64,000 bases of DNA from an uncultured Roseicyclus sp. (GCA_947489665.1 CANLEH010000004.1:62001-126000); one strand, 5' to 3'. Counted from the stretch's first letter, positions 44,041 through 53,725 are shown. The notes: generated by a model from the sequence alone, not told the origin. Numbers and translations: made by a program.

Positions 44041-44120
44041 GGGGCGTTTCTACCTTGGGTTGAAGCTGTGCGATAGGGATACGGGCGTGCGGGCCGCACT
44101 CTCGCGACCCGCCAGGAGTG

Positions 44121-44513
44121 CTAGGCTGCCTGTTGCTTGGCGTTGAAATTGAAAAAGCCGATGGAATTTCCGTCCGGGTCACGCGCGTAGAAGAACGCGC
44201 CGGACGGGATCGGGATGTCGGGGCTTTCAACTGTGCCGCCCGCCGCCGTGATCCTTTCGCGCATGGCGTCGAGGTCCGGTGGGGCCATGAGATGAATGGT
44301 ATTCCCGTCACGGGACGGTGCGCCCGGGTAAAGGTGGCCGCCGATGCCGGGATCTTCGTCATTGTGGGGGAAGAAGACGACGGGGTTCGGGCCCATGTCG
44401 TCGGTAATGGCAAGCTCGGTTTGCAGGACAGCGGAGTAGAATTTGCGCGCCGCTTCAAGGTCTGAGACTGCGATTTCGAACCAGCAGCCAGGGTTCATGC
44501 AAGTATGTGACAT
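44121..44513 (-). CDS. VOC-family protein
   Basis: A 130-residue vicinal-oxygen-chelate protein: NPGCWFEIAVSDLEAARKFY at the N-terminus and FFYARDPDGNSIGFFNFN at the C-terminus, typical of glyoxalase/bleomycin-resistance folds. The spacing of the two halves suggests one betaalphabetabetabeta pair. It is followed 80 bases later by the YafY-type regulator in the same direction. Its substrate cannot be inferred. Confidence 0.82.
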   Translation of the reverse strand: MSHTCMNPGCWFEIAVSDLEAARKFYSAVLQTELAITDDMGPNPVVFFPHNDEDPGIGGHLYPGAPSRDGNTIHLMAPPDLDAMRERITAAGGTVESPDIPIPSGAFFYARDPDGNSIGFFNFNAKQQAA

Positions 44514-44560
44514 GTGTATCGCTCCATCTGAGGTTGTGATGAAGCGGGTCTAGCACCCCC

Positions 44561-44584
44561 CTCCTGACAGGGTTGTGTCAGGAG
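44561..44584. other. Perfect hairpin between DUF1285 gene and VOC gene
   Basis: CTCCTGACA-GGGTTG-TGTCAGGAG is a perfect 9-base inverted repeat. It lies 3' of the DUF1285 gene and 5' of the VOC gene, both on the minus strand. It could end the first transcript, though without a U-tract, or be an operator for the second. Confidence 0.45.
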
Positions 44585-44618
44585 CGTGTCGGAGGGTTCT
44601 GCTTTCTAGGAAGTTCGC

Positions 44619-45200
44619 TCAGGCGTCGCTCAGATCCAGCTCTGCCACGGGGATGATCGGGAAGAACGTACCGTCCGACCAGACGCCAAACATCTCGGTC
44701 CCGTCTACTTCATGTGCCTCGCCCATATCGACCAGGCGATAAAAGCTTTTGCGGTCTATCAGCGCCTCCAGCCCCGCACGAACATGGACGTACGGCGAGG
44801 GCTCACCCGCCTCGTCGCGATCAACGCGAATGACATGGTCTTGTCCCGCTACCACCGTGTCGCCGACATTCGTGGTGAAGGAGATGGACTGCCCGGGGCC
44901 TTCTCCCATTGCTTCGATGTCGACCGCCACAAAGGGGGCATCTTCCACGCGGATGCCGACCTTTTCGACGGGGGTGACGAGGAAATACTTGCCGTCTTCC
45001 AGCTTTAGGATCGTGGAGAACAGACGCACCAGCGGCTTTCGGCCAATCGGCGTGCCTTCGTAGAACCAAGTGCCGTCGCGTTTGATCTCCATATCCAGAT
45101 CACCGCAAAAGTCGGGGTTCCACAGGTGAACCGGGGGCAATTTGCCCTGTTTCTGGGCATCCTGCGCCGCTTTGAGCAGTTGATCTGTTGCCGGGTTCAT
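44619..45200 (-). CDS. DUF1285-family protein
   Basis: A 193-residue soluble protein. Segments such as HLWNPDFCGDLDMEIKRDGTW, GTPIGRKPLVRLFSTIL and KYFLVTPVEKVGIRVEDAPF are characteristic of the DUF1285 family, conserved in proteobacteria. No catalytic motif is evident. It is divergent from the MoxR operon, with 125 bases between starts. The function is unknown. Confidence 0.82.
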   Translation of the reverse strand: MNPATDQLLKAAQDAQKQGKLPPVHLWNPDFCGDLDMEIKRDGTWFYEGTPIGRKPLVRLFSTILKLEDGKYFLVTPVEKVGIRVEDAPFVAVDIEAMGEGPGQSISFTTNVGDTVVAGQDHVIRVDRDEAGEPSPYVHVRAGLEALIDRKSFYRLVDMGEAHEVDGTEMFGVWSDGTFFPIIPVAELDLSDA

Positions 45201-45325
45201 CGCGGCCCTCCCTTACGCACGCGCTTTCACGATCATTTGTCCGCCTTTGGCTTTTGCCATTTGTGGTCGGCGGCATAGGTCTCTACCTATTACATGCATA
45301 TTTAACGTCCCAGCGGAGCATTGCC

Positions 45326-46345
45326 ATGACCCCCCCTGAACTTCCCGGCCCGCAGCTGATCGCCGATATCGAATCCCTGGGGGCCAAATTGGGGGAGGCG
45401 AAGGCCTCGATCGGGCAACGGATCATCGGGCAGGAAAGTGTCGTGGAGCTGTCGCTGGCAGCGATGCTGTCGGGCGGCCATGCGCTGTTGATGGGGTTGC
45501 CGGGCCTTGGGAAGACGCTGCTGGTGGACACGCTTTCGACGGTCATGGGGCTGTCGGCCAACCGAGTTCAATTCACACCCGACCTGATGCCGGCGGATAT
45601 CCTCGGCTCGGAAGTGCTTGAAACAGCGGATGATGGATCGCGCAATTTCCGGTTTCTTGAGGGGCCGATCTTTTGCCAGCTGTTGATGGCCGATGAGATC
45701 AACCGCGCCTCGCCGCGGACGCAGTCGGCGCTCTTGCAAGCGATGCAGGAACGGGAAGTGACGATTGCTGGCGAGCACAGGCCACTGCCTGCGCCGTTTC
45801 ATGTTCTGGCAACGCAGAACCCAATTGAGCAAGAAGGGACCTATCCGCTGCCCGAAGCGCAGTTGGACCGATTCCTTGTGAAAATCGATGTGCCGTACCC
45901 CGATCGGGAGACGGAGCGCGGTATTTTGATCGCAACGACCGGCACGGAAGAAGCCGTTTCACGCGAGGTGTTCAGTGGCGAAGAGCTGATCAGGGCGCAA
46001 CAGGTTGTGCGCCAGATGCCGGTGGGCGAAGCGGTTGTTGAGCTGATCCTTGATCTTGTGCGGGCCTGTCGCCCGGATGAGGCGGATGCACCGGACGTTG
46101 TGAAGAATGCCGTGGCCTGGGGGCCGGGCCCCCGCGCGGCACAGGCATTGATGCTGACGTCGCGGGCGCGCGCGCTTTTAGACGGGCGGCTTTCCCCATC
46201 GGCGGACGATGTGGCAGCGCTTGCTCGTCCTGTTCTGTCACATCGCATGGCGCTGACCTTCGCGGCCCGTGCAGAGGGTGCGGTCCTGGAGCAGGTCATT
46301 GACGAAGTGACAGCGCGCGTGACCCGGATCGAGGCCGCCGCTTGA
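45326..46345 (+). CDS. MoxR-family AAA+ ATPase
   Basis: A 339-residue AAA+ ATPase of the MoxR group. Walker A is GLPGLGKT (~57-64), Walker B is LLMADEINRASPRTQSALL (~119), and sensor 1 lies near LATQNPIEQEGTYPLPEAQLDRF. MoxR proteins act as chaperones that mature metal-containing or multiprotein complexes, normally with VWA-domain partners encoded nearby. I use ATG 45326; the upstream frame is not conserved. It overlaps the DUF58 gene (TTGA), starting a four-gene operon. Confidence 0.9.
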   Translation: MTPPELPGPQLIADIESLGAKLGEAKASIGQRIIGQESVVELSLAAMLSGGHALLMGLPGLGKTLLVDTLSTVMGLSANRVQFTPDLMPADILGSEVLETADDGSRNFRFLEGPIFCQLLMADEINRASPRTQSALLQAMQEREVTIAGEHRPLPAPFHVLATQNPIEQEGTYPLPEAQLDRFLVKIDVPYPDRETERGILIATTGTEEAVSREVFSGEELIRAQQVVRQMPVGEAVVELILDLVRACRPDEADAPDVVKNAVAWGPGPRAAQALMLTSRARALLDGRLSPSADDVAALARPVLSHRMALTFAARAEGAVLEQVIDEVTARVTRIEAAA

Positions 46346-47229
46346 GCGAACTTTCCCTTCATACTCCGGACACGCTGCGATCCCGATCAGAGGCGGTTGC
46401 AGCCTCCATGCCGGCCCTCTTGGCCGATGCGCAGCATCTGGCGGCGTCGGTTCTGTTGGGGGTTCACGGCCGCAAACGTGCGGGGACGGGGGATGAATTC
46501 TGGCAATATCGCCCGGCAGAAGCGGGTGACAGTTACCGCGCGATAGATTGGCGACGATCAGCACGCTCTGACGGGCATTTCCTGCGGCAGACGGAATGGC
46601 AAGCGGCACAAGCCGTTATGATTGGCGTCGATGATGCAGCCTCCATGACCTATTCTGGTGCCAAATCTCGGCCATCGAAACTGCGGCGTGCGCAAACGCT
46701 TGCGATGGCGTTGGCCGTGATTGCCGTGCGGGGCGGAGAGCGCGTGGGGCTGACCCATCTGGCAGAGCCGCCACGCGGCGGGCAAGCGCAGCTGATGCGA
46801 ATGGCAGCGGCGCTGATGGATGGCGAAGACCGACCGGAATATGGCGCGCCCAAGCCGCAAATGATGCCAAGCGGCGCGCGCGCGGTCTTCTTCAGTGATT
46901 TCCTGGGTGAGCCCGGTGCGATAGAAGAGGTGCTTGGCCGGTCCGCAGATCGCGGGGTCAAAGGCGCGTTGGTGATGGTTCTGGACCCGGACGAGGAAGC
47001 CTTTCCATTTGACGGGCGGACCCTGTTTGAATCGATGTCTGGCGCCATCCGGTTTGAGACGTTGAAGGCAAAATCCCTGCGTGAGGAATATCTGGCGCGG
47101 TTGGCCGCGCGGAAGGATGCACTGCGCGCGATGGCGCGGCGCACGGGTTGGCAGTTCCATGTACATCACACGGATGGCCCGGCTGAGCCTGCGCTGCTGT
47201 GGCTTTATCAAGTGTTGGAGCGGCAATGA
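46342..47229 (+). CDS. DUF58-family protein
   Basis: A 295-residue protein with the DUF58 signature GTGDEFWQYRPAEAGDSYR followed by AIDWRRSARSD. A VWA-like core follows (VMIGVDDAASMTY carries a DxxxS-type metal site in altered form). DUF58 proteins are the usual partners of MoxR ATPases. It starts at TTG 46342 overlapping the MoxR stop and overlaps the next gene by ATGA. It has no membrane segment and is probably cytoplasmic. Confidence 0.88.
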   Translation: MSELSLHTPDTLRSRSEAVAASMPALLADAQHLAASVLLGVHGRKRAGTGDEFWQYRPAEAGDSYRAIDWRRSARSDGHFLRQTEWQAAQAVMIGVDDAASMTYSGAKSRPSKLRRAQTLAMALAVIAVRGGERVGLTHLAEPPRGGQAQLMRMAAALMDGEDRPEYGAPKPQMMPSGARAVFFSDFLGEPGAIEEVLGRSADRGVKGALVMVLDPDEEAFPFDGRTLFESMSGAIRFETLKAKSLREEYLARLAARKDALRAMARRTGWQFHVHHTDGPAEPALLWLYQVLERQ

Positions 47230-49985
47230 TCGGATCGCTCGCCTTCGCCACGCCATTGCTGTTGCTGGCGCTGATCGCTTTGCCGGTTTTGTGGTGGCTG
47301 TTGCGCGCGGTGCCACCCGCGCCGATCCGGCGGCGGTTTCCCGGCATCGCGCTGCTGCTTGGGTTGAAGGACGATGAAAGCCAGACGGACAAAACGCCGT
47401 GGTGGTTGCTACTGCTGCGCATGTTGGCGGTTGCTGCTGCCATCATCGGCTTTGCTGGCCCGGTGCTGAACCCGCAAGTCGACCGGGCGGCGGGCGACGG
47501 GCCGTTGCTGATTGTGATGGATGGATCCTGGGCATCGGCCCGTGACTGGCAATCGCGGTTGGACCGGGCGGGCCTGCTTTTGGATGATGCCGGGCGCGCC
47601 GGGCGTGAAGTGGCCGTTGTTCAGCTGACCGATTTGCCCGCTGGCGAGCTGGCCTTTCAGACGGCGGGCGCTTGGGCGCCGCGCGTGCCTACGTTCGAGC
47701 CCGCGCCTTTCGCCCCCGACATGGCGGCAGCCACAACATGGGCCGAGGCGCTGGAGGGCCCGATCGAGGTGTTCTGGTTCTCGGACGGCGTGGCCCATGA
47801 TGGGCGTGCTGAGCTGACGGCGGCTTTCGAAAGTCTTGGCTCTTTGTCGGTGTTCCAGGGCGACCGGGATCTGATTGCCCTTGCGCCGCCAAGGTTCGAG
47901 GATGGCGCGGTCCGAGCGGATTTGTCCCGGATCGGATCGGACACGCCGCGCGATGTCGCGGTTGTGGCGTATGGGCTGGACCCTTCCGGTTTGCCCCGCG
48001 ACCTGGCGCAGGCAAGCGCCACCTTCGAACCGGGTGCGATGGTCGCTCAGGTCGAGTTCGACCTACCGCCGGAATTGCGCAACCGCATCACCCGTTTTGA
48101 GCTGAGCTCTGAGCGCCATGCGGGCGCCGTGGCGCTGACCGACGATGCATTGCAGCGTCGTCAGGTGGCCCTGATTTCCGGCGGGGCGGAGGATGAACAG
48201 CAAGCGCTTCTTTCGCCGCTGCACTATCTGCGCGAAGCGTTGGAGCCGACCGCCGACCTCATGGAAGGCGCTCTGTCGGATATCCTCGTGGCGTCGCCTG
48301 ACGTGATCATGCTGGCGGACGTCGCCACCTTTGCGTCCGAGGAAGAACAAGCCCTGATTGAATGGGTCGAAGGCGGCGGATTGTTGGTACGGTTTGCGGG
48401 AACACGTCTGGCAGGATCCGATGTCGCACGGGATGAAGCCGGACCGTTGATGCCGGTGCGGTTGCGCATCGGCGGGCGAACGGTTGGTGGTGCAATGTCT
48501 TGGGGGGAGCCCAAATCGCTAGAGCCCTTCGCTGAGGGATCGCCCTTTTTCGGCCTATCGATTCCGGATGATGTTGAGGTCACCAGCCAGGTTGTGGCGC
48601 AGCCTGACCCAACGCTTAGCGAACGCACGATTGCCAGCCTTTCGGACGGCACGCCCCTTGTGACCCGCGCGTCCTTGGGCCAGGGCAGTGTCGTTTTGTT
48701 TCATGTAACGGCGAATGCTGAGTGGTCGACTCTGCCGTTGTCGGGTCTTTTCGTGCAGATGCTTGAACGGTTGGCCGTGTCGACCCGCCCGGTTGCGCCC
48801 GAGGTCGAGGATTTGGAAGGCACCGTCTGGACACCGGAAGAGGCGTTGGATGGCTACGGCGTCCTACGCGACGCCGGGACGCGGCCCGGTGTGCTGGGTG
48901 AGGATTTGGCGACGGCGCCGCTATCGGCGGAGTTGCTGCCAGGGCTTTATTCCGGTGAAGATCGGCGGCTGGCGCGCAACGTGATGGCGCAAGGAATGGC
49001 CCTTGCCGCGGCGCAATGGCCCGCGAGTGTTCCGGTGGAAGGAATGGTTGTTGTGGAGCCCACCGACCTGATGGCGGCGTTTCTGACCGGTGCTTTGGTC
49101 CTGTTGCTGATCGATGCAATTGCGGCGCTTTGGCTAGCTGGTCGGCTGGGTGGATTGACTCGCGCGGCAATGGTATTGGCCGCGTTGTCGCTTCCGCAGG
49201 GCGCGGATGCGCAGGGCCTTTCGGTGGAAGAGGAGCTTGCGCTGTTGGCCACTTCCGAGGCGACCCTCGCCTACGTCTTAACGGGCGATGCCGATGTTGA
49301 TGAGACCTCGCGCGCTGGTTTGCAGGGGCTTTCCAACACGCTTTATCAACGCACCAGTGTAGAGCCCGCCCCGCCGCTCGGCATTGATCTGGAGTTGGAT
49401 GAACTGGCCTTTTTCCCAATGATCTACTGGCCGATCACGCCGAACCAGGACATCCCATCGGCGGCTGCCTACCGTCGTTTGAACGATTATCTGCGCGGAG
49501 GTGGGATGATCGTGTTCGACACGCGCGATGCCCATGTCGGGCGGTTCGGGTCAGGCACGCCAGAGGGGCGGCGGCTACAGTTGATCGCCGCGCCGCTTGA
49601 TATTCCGCCGCTGGAGCCGATCCCGGATGATCATGTTCTGACGCGCACTTTCTACTTGCTGCAGGACTTTCCCGGCCGTCACATCAGCCGCGATGTTTGG
49701 GTTGAGGCCGCACCTGCCGATGCGGAGCAAATCGAGGGCATGCCCTTCCGCAATCTCAACGACGGGGTCACGCCGGTTTTGATCGGCGGGAATGATTGGG
49801 CTGCGGCCTGGGCGCAGGATGAAAGCGGGCGGCCGATGTTCCCGGTGGGCCGCGGTCAGACCGGCGAACGCCAGCGCGAGATTGCCCTGCGCTTCGGTGT
49901 GAACCTTGTGATGCACGTCCTGTCTGGGAACTACAAAAGCGACCAAGTGCATGTGCCCGCACTTTTGGATCGGTTGGGGCAATAA
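47226..49985 (+). CDS. Large membrane protein with BatA-like N-terminus and C-terminal DUF4159
   Basis: A 919-residue protein. The N-terminus has a BatA-type double helix (ATPLLLLALIALPVLWWLLR, then a second helix ~60-80). A VWA-like domain follows, then a glutamine-amidotransferase-like periplasmic part. Further helices lie near residues 610-660 and a C-terminal DUF4159 domain covers ~700-915 (FFPMIYWPITPNQ, DYLRGGGMIVFDTRDAH, GVNLVMHVLSGNYKSDQVH). It is coupled to the DUF58 gene and followed two bases later by another membrane protein. It is probably part of a MoxR-dependent envelope complex. Confidence 0.82.
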   Translation: MIGSLAFATPLLLLALIALPVLWWLLRAVPPAPIRRRFPGIALLLGLKDDESQTDKTPWWLLLLRMLAVAAAIIGFAGPVLNPQVDRAAGDGPLLIVMDGSWASARDWQSRLDRAGLLLDDAGRAGREVAVVQLTDLPAGELAFQTAGAWAPRVPTFEPAPFAPDMAAATTWAEALEGPIEVFWFSDGVAHDGRAELTAAFESLGSLSVFQGDRDLIALAPPRFEDGAVRADLSRIGSDTPRDVAVVAYGLDPSGLPRDLAQASATFEPGAMVAQVEFDLPPELRNRITRFELSSERHAGAVALTDDALQRRQVALISGGAEDEQQALLSPLHYLREALEPTADLMEGALSDILVASPDVIMLADVATFASEEEQALIEWVEGGGLLVRFAGTRLAGSDVARDEAGPLMPVRLRIGGRTVGGAMSWGEPKSLEPFAEGSPFFGLSIPDDVEVTSQVVAQPDPTLSERTIASLSDGTPLVTRASLGQGSVVLFHVTANAEWSTLPLSGLFVQMLERLAVSTRPVAPEVEDLEGTVWTPEEALDGYGVLRDAGTRPGVLGEDLATAPLSAELLPGLYSGEDRRLARNVMAQGMALAAAQWPASVPVEGMVVVEPTDLMAAFLTGALVLLLIDAIAALWLAGRLGGLTRAAMVLAALSLPQGADAQGLSVEEELALLATSEATLAYVLTGDADVDETSRAGLQGLSNTLYQRTSVEPAPPLGIDLELDELAFFPMIYWPITPNQDIPSAAAYRRLNDYLRGGGMIVFDTRDAHVGRFGSGTPEGRRLQLIAAPLDIPPLEPIPDDHVLTRTFYLLQDFPGRHISRDVWVEAAPADAEQIEGMPFRNLNDGVTPVLIGGNDWAAAWAQDESGRPMFPVGRGQTGERQREIALRFGVNLVMHVLSGNYKSDQVHVPALLDRLGQ

Positions 49986-49987
49986 CC

Positions 49988-52057
49988 ATGGAAAACCAGA
50001 TCCTGTTTGACCCTTTGCTGCAATGGACCGTGATCTACGGGTTGGGGATCGCATTGGTGCTGATGACAGCGCTTGGCATCTGGCGTGGATTGTCCGGTTG
50101 GCCCTATCGCCTGCTGGCGGGCGCCGCCCTTTTGGCGGCTTTGATCAACCCGTCGCTGCAAAACGAAGAGCGTGATCCGCTGACGGATATTGTTCTTGTC
50201 GTTGTTGATGAAAGTGCATCCCAGCGTATCAGTGACAGGCCAGAGCAGACCGCGGAGGCGTTGGAGGCGCTGGAAGCGGAGATTGAAGACCTTGGCATGG
50301 AGGCGCGGATTGCCCGCGTGCGCGATGCCGAAGAAAACTCCGGCACGCTACTAATGGCGGAGCTGCAGCGGATGATGGCGGAGGAGCCGCGTGCCCGTGT
50401 GGCTGGCGCCTTGCTGGTCACGGATGGTCGGTTGCATGATGCGGAGCTTGTTCCAGACATGCCTGCCCCGATCCATGCCTTGATCACCGGCCGTGAAACG
50501 GATTGGGATCGGCGCTTGGTGATCGAGACGGCACCAGCCTTTGGGATCATCGGGGAAGAACTGACGCTCACCTTGCGGATCGAGGACCAGGGTGCGCTGC
50601 CACCGGCGGTGATTGGCGGTCGGTCTGATATCGTGATCTCGGTCGATGGCGGCCCACCGCAAACCTATACGGTTCCCGTTGGCGAAAGCCTTGAATTGCC
50701 GCTGACACTTGAACATGCGGGTCAAAATGTCATCCAGTTCACGGTCCCCGAAGCGGCGGATGAACTGACGACACGCAACAATGCCGCTGTCGTGCAGATC
50801 AACGGAATCCGGGACCGCCTGCGCGTGTTGCTGGTGAGTGGTGAGCCGCACCCGGGCCAGCGCACCTGGCGGAATCTTTTGAAATCCGACCCGTCCGTCG
50901 ATCTTGTACACTTCACGATCCTTCGTCCACCTGATCGGCAGGACGGCGTGCCGGTCTCCGAACTCTCACTGATCGCGTTCCCAACGCGCGAGTTGTTCAT
51001 GGAAGCGGTGGACGAATTCGACCTGATCATTTTTGACCGCTATCAGCGTCGCGGCATTCTGCCGATGCTCTACCTCGACAATATCCGCCGCTATGTCGAA
51101 GACGGCGGGGCGCTTTTGCTGGCGGCGGGGCCTGACTTTGCGGGTGCCTCGTCGCTGTTCCGTACGCCCTTGGCCGATATCCTGCCCGGGCGCCCCACAG
51201 CGCGCGTTCTGGAAGAACCTTATTTGCCGACCATCAGTGAGTTGGGCGCGCGCCACCCCGTGACCACCGGCCTTGAGATGGAACATACGCCGTTGCCCAC
51301 AAGTGATGACCCTTGGGGGCGCTGGTTCCGCCAGATCGAATTGACCGAACAGGGCGGGCAAACGGTGATGGAAGGCGTGAACGGTGCACCGCTCTTGATG
51401 CTGGACCGCGTGGGTGAGGGGCGCGTGGCGCTTCTGGCGTCGGACCATGCCTGGCTGTGGGATCGCGGGTATGAGGGCGGCGGTCCCCAACTGGAATTGC
51501 TGCGCCGGCTTGCCCATTGGATGATGGGCGAGCCTGACCTTGAGGAAGAGGCGCTGATTGCCGAGGTTGAAGGCCAAACGATCCTGATCACGCGCCGCAC
51601 CCTTTCCGATAGTACCGGTGCCGTGTCTGTGACCACACCAGATGGCGAAGAGATTGAGGTTCTTTTGGAAGAGACCGCGCCCGGCGCATTCACCGCTGAG
51701 ATCGAGGGGGCCGAGCAAGGGCTGTACCGGTTGGTCGAAGGGGATCTGGAACGTGTCATCGCACTGGGGCCCGCAGCTCCCCGCGAATTTGAGGTGACGA
51801 TTGCCGGTGCTGATCAAATCGACCCGTTGGCGGAGGCCACGGGCGGGCGGACGTTCCGTTTGGAGGATGGCCTGCCAGATATTCGCCGTGTTGGAGAGGG
51901 CCGGGTGGCCCATGGGCGCGGTTGGTTGGGGCTGACGACCCGCGAAGCCTATGTCACGACAGATGTGGCGGTCACGCCCTTGGTGTCAGCGTGGCTGTTC
52001 CTGATCATCGCGGCAGGCTTGATGTTGGCGGGATGGTTGCGCGAAGGACGGGCGTAG
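49988..52057 (+). CDS. MoxR-operon membrane protein with VWA/amidotransferase-like periplasmic domain
   Basis: A 689-residue protein with two N-terminal helices (~12-55), a VWA-like opening (IVLVVVDESASQRIS) and a large periplasmic region. That region includes a class I amidotransferase-like fold (LRVLLVSGEPHPGQRTWRN, YVEDGGALLLAAGPDF), and there is one C-terminal helix (~665-682). Proteins of this build regularly end MoxR-DUF58-DUF4159 operons in alphaproteobacteria. No enzyme triad is evident, so the domain may be structural. The function is unknown. Confidence 0.75.
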   Translation: MENQILFDPLLQWTVIYGLGIALVLMTALGIWRGLSGWPYRLLAGAALLAALINPSLQNEERDPLTDIVLVVVDESASQRISDRPEQTAEALEALEAEIEDLGMEARIARVRDAEENSGTLLMAELQRMMAEEPRARVAGALLVTDGRLHDAELVPDMPAPIHALITGRETDWDRRLVIETAPAFGIIGEELTLTLRIEDQGALPPAVIGGRSDIVISVDGGPPQTYTVPVGESLELPLTLEHAGQNVIQFTVPEAADELTTRNNAAVVQINGIRDRLRVLLVSGEPHPGQRTWRNLLKSDPSVDLVHFTILRPPDRQDGVPVSELSLIAFPTRELFMEAVDEFDLIIFDRYQRRGILPMLYLDNIRRYVEDGGALLLAAGPDFAGASSLFRTPLADILPGRPTARVLEEPYLPTISELGARHPVTTGLEMEHTPLPTSDDPWGRWFRQIELTEQGGQTVMEGVNGAPLLMLDRVGEGRVALLASDHAWLWDRGYEGGGPQLELLRRLAHWMMGEPDLEEEALIAEVEGQTILITRRTLSDSTGAVSVTTPDGEEIEVLLEETAPGAFTAEIEGAEQGLYRLVEGDLERVIALGPAAPREFEVTIAGADQIDPLAEATGGRTFRLEDGLPDIRRVGEGRVAHGRGWLGLTTREAYVTTDVAVTPLVSAWLFLIIAAGLMLAGWLREGRA

Positions 52058-52064
52058 TGCGGCC

Positions 52065-53033
52065 ATGATCATCGAGCTGCCTACTGCGACTGTCGAGGAT
52101 CTGGAAAACCTCAAACATGATTTGCAGCGAGACGATGCGCCGATCGCCACGTTGCAGTGCCTGTCCGACCAATTCGCAACGGTGCCCCGTGACGTGCTTG
52201 AGGCGCTGAACGCAGTTTATGCCGTAGCTCCCAAATTGCGCTTGCGGCTTTATGCGTCGCTGGACCGTTTCGCGACGGTTGATCTGGATGGGTTGAACGC
52301 GCTGCCAGATGTGCAACACCTCCAGCTTCACTACGGGGTTCCGGCCATTGCCGACGCGGCGCCACTTGCGTCCTTGCGCAATTTGAAATCCGCCGAGCTG
52401 GAGATCCGCGCCGCATACCCTTTGGGCGAAATCCTGGGCGGATGGTCAGAACTGGAAGGCCTGTCTCTCATTCGGGAAGGCAAGGCCTCCAAGGCGGTCG
52501 ATCTATCGGGTCTGGCGGGGCTGGATCGGCTCAAGACGCTCTATGTCATGGGTTATTCGAAAGGGATTTCCGCTCTGAAGGACTGCAATGCACTGGCTGA
52601 GTTACGCCTACAAAGCCTGACATTGCCCGATTGGGATTGCTTGCCAAGCCACAGAATGGAGCGTCTTTGGTTGAACGCAGTGAAAGGCCCTGACCCCACA
52701 CCATTTGCAACACTTGCTGCACGTGCAGAACGGCTCGAACTGATCCGGATGGACAAGCACTTGCCGTTTGACCGAAAGCGCGCGGTTTCCAACGTCGCAC
52801 GCTCTGGCAGTTTCACTGTCAACATCGACTATTTGAACGGGTTCCACGATCCTGAATGGTCGGGCCATGATTGGGCGGAAAAACTAAACTCGGTTTGCGC
52901 TTTACCCGATGGCGTGCAGTTTGATCCGGAGGCGGGCTCGCTTTCCGTGTACGGCGGCAGGAATGCCTTGGCGCAGTTCCAGTCGAGCCTGATCCCGGCA
53001 ATTGCTGCATTGCTTGGTGCGCAGGGCGCCTAA
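52065..53033 (+). CDS. Leucine-rich-repeat-like protein of unknown function
   Basis: A 322-residue protein with irregular leucine-rich repeats between ~70 and 210, for example LPDVQHLQLHYG, LRNLKSAELEIR, LSELEGLSLI-type strands and LAGLDRLKTLYVMGYS. It has no signal peptide or membrane helix, so it is predicted cytoplasmic. It starts seven bases after the MoxR-operon membrane gene and is probably cotranscribed. LRR scaffolds usually bind proteins; a partner within the MoxR complex is only an inference. Confidence 0.7.
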   Translation: MIIELPTATVEDLENLKHDLQRDDAPIATLQCLSDQFATVPRDVLEALNAVYAVAPKLRLRLYASLDRFATVDLDGLNALPDVQHLQLHYGVPAIADAAPLASLRNLKSAELEIRAAYPLGEILGGWSELEGLSLIREGKASKAVDLSGLAGLDRLKTLYVMGYSKGISALKDCNALAELRLQSLTLPDWDCLPSHRMERLWLNAVKGPDPTPFATLAARAERLELIRMDKHLPFDRKRAVSNVARSGSFTVNIDYLNGFHDPEWSGHDWAEKLNSVCALPDGVQFDPEAGSLSVYGGRNALAQFQSSLIPAIAALLGAQGA

Positions 53034-53051
53034 CCGCCCGCGCCTGCCGCC

Positions 53052-53288
53052 TCAGATGAACAGAGCACCGTTGCACGTCGTGCAGCGCATCTGTCTGCGG
53101 CCTGAGCAGCCCTGGCACGTCCGGAATGATGGGCGCCCGGCCCGGTCTGCACCAGCGAAAATCTTGCCCGAGCCACCGCAGGTCCGGCACGGACACATCC
53201 CGCTCGACCGGCAACGGTGACAACGGCGCGTCGCGACCGCGGCCTTGGGTTTGCGAGATGCATGGTGCGGTTTGTAGGTGTCGAGCAT
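53052..53288 (-). CDS. Small DnaJ-type zinc-finger protein without J domain
   Basis: A 78-residue basic protein with four Cys pairs arranged like the central cysteine-rich domain of DnaJ: CHRC, CRTCGGSGK, CQGCSGRR and CTTCNGA. This predicts two zinc sites. There is no J domain or substrate-binding domain, so it is an orphan zinc-finger protein, possibly binding partly folded proteins or nucleic acid. It converges on the LRR gene. The conserved cysteine spacing argues that the short frame is a real gene. Confidence 0.65.
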   Translation of the reverse strand: MLDTYKPHHASRKPKAAVATRRCHRCRSSGMCPCRTCGGSGKIFAGADRAGRPSFRTCQGCSGRRQMRCTTCNGALFI

Positions 53289-53374
53289 GGGACTGCCTCC
53301 GTTTCTTGTGGACTATGGATGCAGGCATATCGCGGCGATTTCGGGAACGAGTTGCGGCGCAGTTAAGGCGATTT

Positions 53375-53725
53375 TCAGCGTGGAAGCGCGAACGGGGTCG
53401 TATCGTCAGCCCATCCATCCACGTTCGTGCGCGCCCGAATGTACACTTGTGTGACGTCCTCTGGGATCACGACGCCAGAGGTTGACCGTGTGAAGGGTTG
53501 TTCGTTCACATGCGGATGCGCGAGCGGGCGTTCGCCAATTACAGTCCCATCTTCGAGTTCAACCCGCCATCCATCGGCGTAATCGTCCCAGCCAGTATCG
53601 CCATGGGCAAGTGTCACGGAAAAGCGCCATCCCTCCGCTGCAGGCTGCGCTTCGATGCCCACGACTTCAGCCGGGTCGGCCTGGGCTGGCAAGGCGAGCA
53701 GAAGGAGGGGAATGATGTACTTCAT
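53375..53725 (-). CDS. Small secreted protein of unknown function
   Basis: A 116-residue protein starting MKYIIPLLLLALPAQADP, a short signal peptide with cleavage near residue 15. The mature part contains WRFSVTLAHGDTGWDDYADGW and reads as a small beta-rich domain. The frame also opens 11 codons upstream (ATG 53758). I prefer ATG 53725 because it gives a clean signal peptide, although GAGGGG directly abuts it. No family was recognised. Confidence 0.6.
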   Translation of the reverse strand: MKYIIPLLLLALPAQADPAEVVGIEAQPAAEGWRFSVTLAHGDTGWDDYADGWRVELEDGTVIGERPLAHPHVNEQPFTRSTSGVVIPEDVTQVYIRARTNVDGWADDTTPFALPR

